From Balanoglossus misakiensis (lineage: Eukaryota > Hemichordata), in NCBI GenBank assembly GCA_040954595.2, contig CM082593.2, positions 6,386,001 to 6,450,000 of the forward strand: a DNA stretch of 64,000 nt, read 5' to 3'. The position numbers were made by a program, and so were the translations under genes. Below, one piece after another: positions 50,173 to 62,100 of this stretch. The notes beneath the pieces are model-generated. The model was not told the DNA's origin and did no database searches. It saw only the letters and a list, made by a program, of their open reading frames with translations. Each line of letters begins with the position of its first letter. The stretch's first letter is position 1.

Positions 50173-50247
<75 letters not shown>
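50173..50247 (+). repeat. (CT)n microsatellite
   Basis: About 75 bp of uninterrupted CT dinucleotide, preceded by a wider pyrimidine-rich tract from about 50070 and followed by more to about 50275. Confidence 0.95.
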
Positions 50248-50249
<2 letters not shown>

Positions 50250-53200
50250 CTCTCTCCTACCCCAACCTCTGCCATGCCCCAGTCTCATGGCCCCAGTTAT
50301 TTTTCACTCGCGTTAAAATACTCTTTTTCCATCGCATTACGTCACCACCTGTTAACGTCGTTGGCAATGGTCAATTGAGTGATGCCCAGTTCCAATATTT
50401 GCACGGGTTGGCCCACAACAATACACACTTTCTGTATAAAAAAGATGATTAATAGTTTCGTTCTGTTAATCTCAGTCAAGTTTGCTCTTCTCAACATATC
50501 AACATTTGCTTGCATTGTTCCCGGCCCTGTCAATCAAACCGTCGCCTGAATACGCCGGCATGCAGAGATTCTAGCAACTATGTCGCACCGAGATGTCGAT
50601 ATCCGGCCATCGCATGCATGCCCGTGGAACCAATTCACCACCAAAAGCGGGCCTTCCACTCATTAGGATGTCAAATTCGGGCAGCTGCTGTCGCCATGGC
50701 GACCCATTCAGCGATCTGTCAGCAGCGCGATCGCCCCTGCCCGTCGCTCCCCCAGCACGCGGAAAGCCAATGCGAGTTTATCACGTAACCGCTAAAACGT
50801 GTACAAACACGGCGCGCGTTGTCCGGGAATTGCTTGTTTGCGTGCTACCGTCTTCAGTTTGGAGAGCACACACGGAAAGCACACACGTTATGCCACGAAC
50901 AATGCTGATATCCGTCAATAGTACTTTAACTCTGCCGGATTAATCCAGTGATCTGGGCTTCCATTAACACTTCTCATGCAGTACTCTCGATGCCATTGAC
51001 ACCTGTATTACGTCCATAGTTACAAACTGTCAGCCAGACCCATTGTTTCCCACGCTACTCCAGCTTATGTTATTCAGAAAAAAAAGTTACAAATACAAGA
51101 AAACTCTTCCCGAACAAAATCTAATGTCGATTTTAAGAACTTGCAAAACAGAAATCACTATATTTCTCCAGTCAGAGTCTCCCAGGTTACGCAGGCATAC
51201 TTAGAAAAAGCCAGTTTTAGGTATTTTGTGATTTAATCGTATTTGTTACGTGGCTGGTTTATTCTTTGACTTAAAATCGCCCACAACACCAGAGAAAAAA
51301 CAATGTTTGTACACGTCTTTGTATTTCTTAGTCCTTATTAGCCAACAGTGTCATTCCCTGGCAATGATGTCAGATGTTGTCAAGCGCAAACACGAGGATG
51401 GCCATTTAAACAACTATTATAATTACATCAAGGGAGAATTTCTATAAAAGCCAGCGAGAGAAATCGAAGAAAGCGATTGTATTGCGCCGTAATTTACCTT
51501 AAGTATGCAAATACAGGCAGAACTGACGTCGAAATGCGCGCTGCGTCAATTGATATGAAATATGATCACGTCTAAAGGGTTTCGGGTAGTGAAATTTACA
51601 TTGCAACTTTTAATGTACATTTCAATCGATTCCCCTACACCTTTTCGACGGTTAATCCGATTTCGAATAAACTAGCCAGGGGGTATTTAGTTTATTCGCT
51701 TTTTTCTGAGGGTGGGTCTATCTAAGTTAATTTGAGGAAGAGTATATAGACATAAAAGACACATTACCAACGTGTACACACACCTGCAAAGAGATGAGAC
51801 CGATGTATATTACATGAGAGACGTTTTTAATCTCTCCCGTGGGGTACCACGGTTGAGATGTGCCTTTAGTTTATAACCAGAAGAAAATGCCTTGAAATTA
51901 AGAGAAAGATCGTGAGAATAGGTTCTGGCTTATGCTTTGGACTATTCTGCGAGAATGGCAGATTTTTTTCCTCCTAAAAAGGTGTTATGATACTTCCTGT
52001 CATGTGGTTTCTGGTCGTGTGATTGTTTTACTCAATGCTGTTCCCTGGCCTTCCCGGCGTCCATACCTCCACGTATGTGTATCTGTGTGTCCCGCCGAGA
52101 AACTCGACTGTACGGTAGCCAAGTTTGTAAGCAACAACCACAATGCCATTGTTACAGACAGTGCCCAATAATCGCCGAAGTTCAAATGGAACACTCAAAC
52201 ATTGACTTTACTGGATCAAGTAAAACCACCTATTTCTGCAAACCACGCACACACTTAGCCACGTTAACACATCCACGAGCTCATTACACGCCTGCCAATG
52301 TTTCCGCTGTACAAATAATACGCAGGAAATTAAATTATTCGTCAATCACAGTTGGGGAGACGTGCTGGATCTGAGAAAAGCTAAATAAACCCTCTTAAAA
52401 ATTAATAATTTTTAATGCGATAATGGTTTCTTAATAGACTTGTGCAATTAACTGTAATGTGCGTGACGTCTAGTTTGTTTTCTAATTTTCGTTTTTGGCA
52501 ACGATGTGGATTTTTGTTCATACGTCGCGACAGAACGAATTTAAATGACAGACAGTTTAAGATACTTGATTTGTAATAGATGTATTGATACATCGATGGT
52601 CCCAGCCTTCCTGTGTCCGTCCGCCTGTCGCTCTGTATTCCCCTGTCTGTCTCGATATTTCTCTACCTCAGTGCCTCGGTATTTCTCTCCCCGTCTGTCT
52701 CCCTGTTTTCTTCGTATAATTTGTTTCGCTGCATTTTAACCCCGCTACATTTATCTCACTAAAGTAGTCACTGCTGTGCGTATATAAATAAATTAGATAA
52801 TTATAAGAAACATATATAAAACCTACCCCAATCAATTTAATTACAGGAGGTCTTTCCAAAGTTGTATTATACACGAAATAGGTCGGACCTGTTTATCCTT
52901 ACCGCTTGGTATACTTAATATCTGATCACGGTATTTGCAATTACAAATTAAATTGTTGGAGTAAAACTGTATATGCTTGTAGTAAGCTTTATTTAATAAG
53001 ACAATTCACCTCGTTTATGTGTAATTATCTATCCTGTTATTGAGAAACAGTCACTTCTCAGTGCAATGTATTGGTCTTAAGTGTTTCGCGACACAGAAAC
53101 GTAATGATATGATTATTTCCGCACTCGAAGCAAAAGCATTGGAGTGCCATCCTAGGTTTTATAGTTAAAGATTATTGATTGTGATTTACTCCGCCAGAGT

Positions 53201-53437
53201 ACTAATTCAGTGTTGGGTAGTATTATTCTAACATTTGCCCTCGGGAGTTTTGAAAAGTTTAGTTTCGCTAACTTGGGCGCGTGATATCATAATTAAATAG
53301 TGTCACCATCTCTCCGTGTCGTTTTATATCACCCCGGGTCTTTGTATGAGTGTTCTGGTCATATTATCTGTCAGAAAGATATAGTAGTAAACTTCGTTTG
53401 TCGAATTTTGGCTCTATGGATGGGAAGATAGCGTAGA

Positions 53438-53447
53438 GCGCATGCGC
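53438..53447. promoter_or_regulatory. NRF1-type palindrome GCGCATGCGC
   Basis: A perfect match to the palindromic core bound by nuclear respiratory factor 1 in many animal promoters, at the start of a CG-richer stretch running to about 53780. No coding exon is recognised nearby, so the target gene is unknown. Confidence 0.3.
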
Positions 53448-55225
53448 AATTTGCTCCGTCGTTTACCACTGCATAATATCCACTGCGTAGATGGGTTTAA
53501 TGAGTCATGTAATGCGCGGCTTTGCGAGCGGATATTGTAACACATTAAAGTCCCAGCATTGAGGGTAATACGGTAGCAACTGGGCTGGGGAGGTTTTAGA
53601 AGTATTTCAGATTTACAGAGCTCTCGAACGACCGCGGTGCGGGAGGAAGGCGATCAAAGAAAAGCGGGTCAGAGGCCGGTTGGCCACAGTGCGATGATAA
53701 CTGCATCTCTCTACGCGCGCATGTGCAGGACTAGTATAGGACAACCGGGGCGAATTGATAAAAATGACCGTGTTGTGGGGTATGAAAATTCAGAGCAATG
53801 TCTCGTGGGATTCAGTCTGTTGGTGACAGAATATAGCATTGCTCTACGGTAACTTATTTCCCTTAGTAGTAGAAAGTTTTAAAATTAGTTAACACATTTT
53901 CACAGGATTAAAACGCGTCTTCTGTTAAGCTTAGTGGAGGAGGACTCCAGGGGCTGAAGGGTGGCGATTCTGCACTAGTATTCCATCCGTCGGCAAACAA
54001 CAAAAACACTTCAGAGAAAAAGTGCGGTATAAATGATTAATACATTGTAAAACGACAGACAAATTTGTTCATATATAAGTAGATTTTAACATCGAAAGTC
54101 GATCAGTTTACAGCGATTTCACCATCTAATTACACTAAAAATACAATATATTCATGTTGGTCATACAAGAACAACGAAGAATTCTTTGAACGCTGATGTC
54201 AATTTCCATGGATATCGCATGTATTTGTATCGTTTGCGTGACGTACGAGGAGATTGATTAATAAAATTTGTGGTTGAAAGCGATCCACGACAAAAACAGA
54301 ATTATTTTGACAATTGCAGATTATATTGGCAGGAACTTTCCTATTACAAGCTAGTTTTGGGACATTATATTACGGTGTGGGCAAAACCGCGCTTATTATT
54401 TACTAGCTGACCAGGGGCTGGTAACTTAGTTAAAAATATGCACGAATGTGAGCACGTGCCCCCTGACGTCGTTAATATCCAAATTAGTTAGGTCAAAGGT
54501 CAAAATACTACGGCCTTTCAGTACGTGACCTCAAAACCGAACGTGGTTCATATCCATTTATTAAGAGTGGGAGGAAAGGTAAGCCGTGAAGGTTTGTGTT
54601 TTCGAATATGGTCGATATCTCTGTAGATTTCAGCAAACACCTTCCACCCCTGAAAACAATCGTCGTGTCTTCAGACAGACTCTTTTGAGCGCGACGCCCA
54701 CCCACAAGAACGATGCGCCATCGGTCACGTTGAGTGGACGTTCTCTGTTAACGGGTCAAAGTTAACTGCTTCACGTGGCCTGCGAAGAAAGCCTTAGGTA
54801 TTTTTGTGTACAATACAAAATCCCAGTGAACGAAATCAGTGGATCTTTAGCGTTCGTTCGAGTTACTGTGGTTACAAGAGGCACACCCAGGCCGGCGTAT
54901 ACTTTGTGTGGTGGGCGTGTTCTGCTATGGCCGAGTTAGAGGTGGCATATAGCCATAGCTGGACAGGGGGCGTACACACTATCGTGCATTTTTCCAACTG
55001 TATAGTTACAAGCCCCTGGTCGGACGTTCAGAGCGAAGTGTTCTGCTCAATAAAGACCCACACAACTGGCCACTAGATACGGGTGCCCCATCTATATGCA
55101 TCATCATTTTGTGTGTGATATTTAATAGTGTCTGACTAATTTGAGCTAACAAATTCCAAGTTTGGGCAATTTTTCGACGTCACAACTAATAATTCCGAAT
55201 ACATTTCTTTTCTTTTCTTTAAAAG

Positions 55226-55339
55226 GTTTGTCCGACTGCAGTTGCGGAGGCCGGCCCTACAAGCATAAGTCTTTTCTCCTTCAAGCATGGAATTTCAACG
55301 GACGAAGTTTGAACTGGCGACCCTGGGACTACACTTCAG
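55226..55339 (+). other. Exon-like segment without assigned gene
   Basis: A pyrimidine-rich stretch (TTTCTTTTCTTTTCTTTAAAAG) precedes a GC-rich block that is open in one frame (CSCGGRPYKHKSF, then WRPWDYTSG). It ends at TTCAG|GTAAAC after 55339. No family is recognised. It may be a lone exon of an unseen gene or chance. Confidence 0.2.
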
Positions 55340-55597
55340 GTAAACTTTAATGAAGCATTCGTTGTATCATAGTGATAAGACTTGGCTGATATGGTAGCCG
55401 GGTTGGCTTGACGTGTCATCCACGTGACTTCAACACTTGGTTCAATAATGTGTACAAGACAACACGAACGCAAAGCTCGGGTGTAATATTCGTGATGTCA
55501 CATTTTAATATATTTATCAATTAATCAAGTAACAGAGACGTTGCGAAATAATTGGGATCTAAAGCTAATATCCATAAAGTTGATCAAATAATGTTCA

Positions 55598-55992
55598 CTA
55601 TACTGCAGCCATGTCTGCCTCAAATCTTGCTTCACCGGGTTGTCCATTGGTCGCAGTGTGTTGCTTTGCGCGCATACGTAAACTGTCAATGCTGCTGATT
55701 TGCATGGAATTCGAGGCGGGCGGCGAAAGCGGCAGTGACGGTGATTGGCTGGCTGGGTGATTCCATCCAGGTTGCAGGGCCAAAGGTGGTAGTATTCCCT
55801 GGGGGAACTGCAGGTGTAGCGGCCCTGGCCCTGGAACGTGTAACGAGTGTCTGAACAGTGACATGTAGGCTGGGTGTCCGGCGCACGCGATTGGCAGATG
55901 AGTCGAATACGGAAGGATGTTAAAATGTGGTGACGTCATTGGAGTTGTGTCGGCCGGTCGGAACGAACGAGGAGGTGATCGCGATGTTCGAA
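55598..55992 (-). other. Dmbx: Dmbx exon 4: proline-rich region and OAR motif
   Basis: Encodes a Pro/Leu-rich region ([15 protein letters not shown]) and the OAR motif [12 protein letters not shown], which corresponds to SIENLRLRAKQH in human DMBX1. It then encodes a short tail ending ADMAAV and the stop at 55598-55600. The acceptor is CTTTTTACTGCAG. Confidence 0.95.
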
Positions 55993-58496
55993 CTGCAGTA
56001 AAAAGGAGAATGGAATACATTATTATAATTGCGGCTGTAACCTGGATCTTAAAACACAGGAACTTGTTGAAAATCCTTGAGTCAAAACTAAGCTTTCATT
56101 TCATTTCTTCTGACGGATTCTTGTGATTTTCCGAAACATTTTTGCCGCATACCTTTCGTACAGGATAATGTTTACTACTCACCCTTGATTTCTTGAAGTT
56201 CCTCGACGGGCTTATTCGTCTTTTGGTTTACTTCGCCGACGCCATTTTCTTCCTCTTCTCTGATGCGTGCGGCGTTGTTCTTACTATCCTGTTTTGGCAT
56301 CGTTGTCACATCAATGAGTTGATCATTGGTATCAACAGCTACTGCCGAGTCACCACATTTATTTTCGTCACCAAGGCAACGTCTGCAGTTGTCGCCCTTT
56401 TCTTCGGTCTCCGCGTCGCTTCCATCTGAACGACGTCCGCCATTGCATCCCGGTGAAGTCTCTCTTGTTGTCTGCCCGAGTTCTTTCCCGTCATTCTCCG
56501 CGTCTTCGGACGTTTCAGTCACGGCCCCGGATGTTGTCGGTCGAGAGACACCGCTCTCCGCTTTTCCGTTTCCTTCCTTGACCTTGACGCGTTGCTGCTT
56601 GCGAAACTTGGCCCTCCGATTTTTGAACCAGACCTGCGAGGATTAGCATGGTGAAATACATATAGTATCAACGTGTATAGTAGCAAACCTGATTTCTTAG
56701 ACCTGGCTAGAAAACATCCCCATACATAAGTTTTGATCCGTGTATTCTGATTGTGACTGTATATTCTTGGTATTCAGAAATTTGACGTTAAACAGGGGCC
56801 TGTGTTACGATTGTACTACGAATGCATAGAATTTAAATATCAGTGGTGGATGAACAATAAGGGTGTACGTCATTAACATAGCGTTAGCTGTAGTAGCCGT
56901 ACACCTGGGTATTTTGAATATTACGTAAGGGTTTTTTGATTTTTGACTCTCGGCAACGGCAGTCAAGGGGCGTGAGCCGAACAGAAAACAGACAAGTAGG
57001 ACTCGGCCATGAGCGACGGGACTGGTATCTTGTAATCCACGTGGGAGCTCGGTGTTGAAGTTCAGCACGTCATTGTTGTTGCTGTCTGGGTGTTTGTGTT
57101 GCGAGTTTTTGGTTCGTAACACCTGTGATAATTGTCCAAAATATTACATCATTACCTGGACTCTTGCCTCCGGCAGATTGGTACACATGGCGAGTCGTTC
57201 CCTCATCACGACATCCGGGTAGTGCGTCTTCGCAAATGTCTTCTCCAAAGTTGCCAGTTGCTGATTGGTGAATGCTGTGCGACTGCGCCGTTGCTTCCGA
57301 TGGTGCCCACCATAACGAGCTTCCAGAATGATATCTGGCGATGAGAACACACAATCGATCAATTAAAACACCCTCACACGAGACTCATTATGATTTAACA
57401 GACAAGTCGATTTCCTCGACTGGTCTTAAAGTCGAAATTGGCCGAAACTGCTCGCCGGTTTATAGTGATAATCATACAGGCAACGCATGTGTCAGTTGAT
57501 GCGAGTGCTTTGCTGTCCCGCGGCACTTATTCAGTCAAGAATAAATTCAATTATGAACAAATTAACAACTCGCAGAGTGCTCTGATTGTGCGTCTAGGAC
57601 ATTTTGTCTCATCTTTCAACTAAATTAATGTCTTTCTTGTTCAAACGTTAGTGTCGTCGGTTATATTATTACCAAACATCAATTACTTTCAGAATGGAGA
57701 TTTTCAGACGCGAAAACGCTGAATGAGCAGGGCTTGGTGGTCGAATGTTTCTATAAAGAAAACGGAAGAACTCAAAGATATCACATTATGTTGCTTTGTC
57801 GACTGAAAGCCCCTACCGTTGAAATTGTGAAAGCTGGCGTTTTGCACAGACTTTCCATAAGTCGCTTAATATCCGGTTAACCGGTTAGGAAAACAGAACG
57901 GTAAACAATAGGGGAACGGGCCGGGGGAAGGGTTAATTTAGTCCGGTGTGAGAGTTACAGAACACAATGGATTTGACATGTTTCGTTCGCTAAGAGTACA
58001 CTATACCGTTCATTGACAGAGGGATGTAGCAATTACCTAAAGCAAACAAGGTGTGTGGAACACATTAATTGACCGTGCTAAGATTGACGTCTAGTTATTG
58101 TGCCAAGGTGATGAATGAATTTATGTTTTCTCGTCCTTTGAACCCATTCTTGAAGTTGAGAACAACAAAACCAGACAAAAAGGGTCTTGATTCAATTAAC
58201 AGGAAACTGGAAAGGCAAACAAAGTTAAGATACTAGGGGAGTGGTATAATCCCGAATCCCGAGTGGTATAATCCCGTGAAACGTAAAGCAGACCTTTTAA
58301 CTTAGTTGAATTCAGATATTTCCTTTTAGAGAGACAGTCATTCATCTATTCATTCATTCAGGTAGTAATAATAAAGAGTAATAAATTTAAATTGAATTTC
58401 ATTCATTCATTCATTCATTCATTCATTCATTCATTCATTCATTCATTCATTCATTCATTCATTCATTCATTCATTCATTCATTCATTCAGACAGGC

Positions 58497-58533
<37 letters not shown>

Positions 58534-58794
58534 CTGAGATAGACACTGAGACAGATTGACAGGCGAGCAGGCAGGCAGACCGACAGAGAGAGAGAGAGAG
58601 AGAGAGTTATTTTTTAAACAGAACGCCGTAAATTACTCTCTGACGGACTTACCTGCCAGACGTTCTGCCAGCGTCAAGGCCTGCCCTGAAGGACGAAACT
58701 CTGCTGAATTGCGGGCCTGTTGATGTACGTACATGGCTCCCATCGAACCAAGAGTGTGAATGTCGTACCCGCCGTACGCACCGAACTGCTGCAT
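55598..58794 (-). CDS. Dmbx: Dmbx paired-like (K50) homeodomain transcription factor
   Basis: Four coding exons on the minus strand join in phase: 58794-58653, 57334-57156, 56633-56183 and 55992-55598 (stop). They give 388 residues; human DMBX1 has about 380. The start [22 protein letters not shown] aligns with the start of human DMBX1, and [17 protein letters not shown] with its ALTLAERLA block. The homeodomain is residues 62-121, with [20 protein letters not shown] and [11 protein letters not shown]; Lys111 is homeodomain position 50. An acidic, polar linker (about 125-255) precedes a Pro-rich part. The end has an OAR motif, [12 protein letters not shown] (about 358-369). Dmbx factors act in the nucleus; in vertebrates they pattern the midbrain and diencephalon and act largely as repressors. 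A weak acceptor two bases before the ATG (58797) suggests an upstream non-coding exon. ATTAAA on the minus strand at 55509-55504 may be the polyadenylation signal. Confidence 0.96.
56183..56633 (-). other. Dmbx: Dmbx exon 3: recognition helix and acidic linker
   Basis: Starts with [15 protein letters not shown], the end of the recognition helix, and then encodes about 130 residues rich in Glu, Asp, Ser, Thr and Asn with Cys ([11 protein letters not shown]). The linker has no similarity I can recognise to vertebrate DMBX1 beyond composition. It probably lacks a fixed fold. Confidence 0.93.
57156..57334 (-). other. Dmbx: Dmbx exon 2: N-terminal two thirds of the homeodomain
   Basis: Encodes [20 protein letters not shown] and continues to PEARVQ, then splices. 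The intron falls between homeodomain residues 46 and 47 (VQ|VW), the usual site in paired-class homeobox genes. The acceptor CGCCAG joins LAERLA directly to [10 protein letters not shown]. Confidence 0.95.
57878..57887. promoter_or_regulatory. Palindromic Grainyhead/CP2-type site in Dmbx intron 1
   Basis: TAACCGGTTA is a perfect match to the WAACCGGTTW consensus and is palindromic. It overlaps CCGGTTAACCGG. The intron around it is otherwise AT-rich. Confidence 0.35.
58398..58606 (-). repeat. Compound (ATTC)n / (AGAC)n / (GA)n microsatellite in Dmbx intron 1
   Basis: (ATTC)n runs 58398-58488, (AGAC)n 58489-58532, then imperfect CAGA/GCAG units and (GA)n at 58584-58606. In transcript order it starts about 46 bases after the exon 1 donor at 58652. 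Confidence 0.95.
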
Positions 58795-59171
58795 ACCTGC
58801 ATTGATATTTTAGAAATGGAATAATAGATTATAGTGTATGTCACATCACATTACACCACACAACACAACACCACTTCACCAACTTTTGTTAAAAATTCAC
58901 AGCAATTTTCTTTACCACAGGAAAATGGTTTGACTAGTAAGAGTTTTCTTTAAAACCATCTCTCTTTTCCACTTCTAAAATTAATTTTCAACCTGCGATC
59001 CTAGCCAATCCCGCTATCAAGTGTACCTTTGCTTCTGTTATTTTGAAGCTCTTATAAAACAGTATTTTTTTCTCGGAATATTTTCTTTTTCCACTTTTTT
59101 CTGGATATTTGATTATGCATAAGCGCACAGCGTTAATTGCCATAGTGTTCCTCCCCGGGCAGCTTTGTGCC

Positions 59172-59182
59172 TAATCGGATTA
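59172..59182. promoter_or_regulatory. Palindromic K50 homeodomain site TAATCGGATTA upstream of Dmbx
   Basis: Two TAATC half-sites face each other (TAATC-G-GATTA), the P3-type dimer site favoured by paired-like homeodomains with Lys50 such as Dmbx, Otx and Gsc. It lies 378 bp upstream of the Dmbx start codon. Confidence 0.5.
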
Positions 59183-62100
59183 CCACAATGACAGGTGTTG
59201 GGCGCATCTATGGAAATGTACATTAAAAGGGAGCGCGCAAATTGCTCTTTTCCGCGTCCGAGTCACAAGAGAAACTTATCACATTACACTCCGTGTTAGT
59301 TTAAGAGTAATTCAGCGTTTGCTCTTTTTAAAAGTGTTTTCTCTGCTGTAGACAGAGTTTGCGGTGATAATTTGGTTTGCGGAGTAAATTCTTCTTTCAA
59401 ACGAATCACGACAAAAAACAGACATGGCCACCCAGTGTGAATATGTACCACTCTCTTATTGATTTAATTGTCTTGAGACCAGTGGTGATTTTTCCTCGTC
59501 TTTTGTTGCCTGTACAAAAACACCTCGAAAGTTCACAAGAATCTCAATAGCCAATCGGAGATGTCAGTCATATTAGTATCACTGTTGATAGGAATACTCA
59601 TTCTCGACGATCGATGGTTCGGCGGTTTGATGTCAAAATAAAATTTCTCCAACCATTTTTGCAAGAATGTTGACGATCTGAAAAGACTGTACCTAGTTTG
59701 ATATTTTAGCACCGTTTGTTGGTGAACATAATCATAGAATGATATTGTTTTTCTCTCTCAGGTTTTCAGGGAATGAAACATCGTCCGTTCGCATGGGTCT
59801 GTCGTTGGCTAGACCACAGCCTCCCTAATTTTCGGAGAGCAGGGCCTTGGCCGGCGAAGATGGGAACGAAAATCTCCGTCAACTTCTCCGGGGCCGTTTC
59901 TTAATCCCGCGGCGGCAGAAACACATCGACGCATTTGCTACACATCCGCAAAATCCGATATACTCCACAAAGCGCTGACTTCGCCTTAAAATAACGATAA
60001 AACACGCCGCATTGTGTCGTGTTATTGATGCAACCCTAAAAAGAGAGAGAGCGAAGGAAAAGGAGTTCGATCCACCGGGACAAAAGAAAAGTTGGAACCA
60101 CATAGCCTGACGTAATTAGGAAGGCGATTGCTGGAAGCCTGATCGATGGTAAGTGACTGGGGGTTGCCGAAATGAAGCAATTATAATTGGCCTTATACAG
60201 ATTTATATCTGATTTGGCGTTCTTTGTGCGCCGTGTTCATACCATAATACGTTCCATATCCCCGATACTGACACGATTTAAAAGGGCAACGGGAGGAAAC
60301 ACAAAGCATTTTTTGTGCGCGTAGCGTGGCAGTAATCGATAAGAAAAACTTCACTATACTGCGCTGTGTGTTTGGTGACACTGCATCCACAAAACAGAGG
60401 CCCAGCGATCGATTAAAATACCTTTTCTATTAGATCACAGAAGAAAAATCACTCAGTCTTAAAAGTTTAATAGGATATTGCTTTATTTCATTTTAGCTCA
60501 CTCGCAGAACTGAAAGAAAGTAATCGCTGAAATTGACAATCGAAGAATTTTGTCGCCGTGTTTTTTCGTACCCAGAGCGACGCGTCCAGAATCTAGGTAA
60601 GCGTCAGTGCGTGACACTGTAAAAGGAAAGAAAAATCTTGGGCAAAGAAGCATTTTCTTGATTGTTTTGAGGGATGATCGATTAATATTAAGTTAAAGTT
60701 TCGCGATGTAGACTTTGAGTGTGTGAATTTGTCCAAAAATACAATAATTCGATCATTTCGTGGACATCAATTGAAGTAATGTAGACGCGTTGCGTATGTG
60801 CACTTCCAGTGTTGACGGTGATTTTTGAAAAATTCGTTCACGCCTGTCGCCTGGTAACTGTCTTTGTGCGCGCATTCAAGGAAAAAAATCTAACTCTTCC
60901 TAGAATATCAATATTCGGCATAACATAACGATGAATCGAGAGATGTCAGTTGACCTCCCAGACGAGAACATCAAATAGCACGCGATTGGTTATTAAGGCC
61001 GTTTTGCTGGCCAAACCCTTTTCAACCACGGTACATTCGGAGAAGGTTTAGGCCCACTGCAACTTTTGTTTTTAAACACCGAACTCGCGAGTCTACCGTT
61101 CCTCAATTCTCACTTCTCGTTAATATTTTGCGTTTGGTTAGACCTTGTATTTCAAAATTTGTTCCCGTGAAATATTGTAGTTTATACAATCAAACCAGTA
61201 ACACCGGTTTTCATGAGGTACACAGGCGTACGTGGAAGTTGGACTACAGGTTATTGTATCCATCATCGGTAATCAAAGGACGGTCCACCGCGGTTGTTCG
61301 AGTTTTGCAAACGTTTGTTTTTGCGATACACGTGAGAAAAATAAAGAAAGTTTCGTAACAGGGCAAACGTGAAAGTGAAGAGTATACACCGATAGAACAG
61401 TGTGCTGTATAAGTCATGCTAATGGCTGACTAAAGCCCCCGGATTAACCGTCAATGTAAGGGTAATATTGGTAGATGTTTCTAGCGATTTTCACGTTCGA
61501 TGTGTACATAGTATGTGTGTCCGCCAAACTCGTCTCAATGGCGGAGCCAAACAAACTGGCGTGGTTATGTACTTCTGTCGATCTAGTACGATGCATTAAC
61601 GCTAAAAATATGTACACAAGGCACCTTTAGGAAGATGAGCTGACAGAAATCCCCCGTCGTTTTAATAAGCTGTCTTTCAACTAATTTTCAACAAGGATTC
61701 TTGCGTGTTGAGCGATATATTCGCGCCCGTCAAAATCTGACGTTTGAGGGAAACAGGGCGATTCGATCGAAGGAGGGTCGATAAAAATAGCAGCTACTGT
61801 TTATCTCCTCCCTTTCAACTTTTCAAAAAAATGTGACAGACAAGGCAAAAGTTGTATACATGTACTCTGATACGAGTACAACACCAGTAACGCTTTGTTG
61901 GTAATAAAAAAAGGCATTCTGATAATAATCGTGTCCCATCGGACACTTGGGACCGAGTGAAATGTATTCATCAGCGGGGAAAGAATTACAGTCACCCCGT
62001 TGCAGGCCATTGTACCGCGCGCGGAAATGACAACACGGACAAAAATAATTTGACTGCCATTCTGATGAAGAATTTCAAGTTCGACGGAAAGCGAAATGCC

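Larger units (their letters stand above)
45986..55597. other. Intergenic DNA between Ndst and Dmbx
   Basis: I see no recognisable coding exon on either strand. Long ORFs near 49875-50378 and 48710-49165 are produced by CT and GACA repeats. There are a few GC-richer stretches (50500-50940, 53440-53780, 54700-55070) and one exon-like segment at 55226-55339. Downstream regulatory DNA of Dmbx may lie here. Confidence 0.6.

Noticed and set aside
49875-50378. Long open frame of 167 residues
   Set aside because: Most of it is translated CT microsatellite (Leu-Ser repeats) with no homology; open frames over such repeats are expected.
54804-55076. 90-residue open frame with a downstream AATAAA
   Set aside because: No ATG at the start of the frame, no recognisable domain, and no clear splice signals; left as unassigned.
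59879-60103. 74-residue minus-strand frame upstream of Dmbx as a 5' coding exon
   Set aside because: No resemblance to DMBX N-termini, and the exon at 58794 already supplies the conserved N-terminus.
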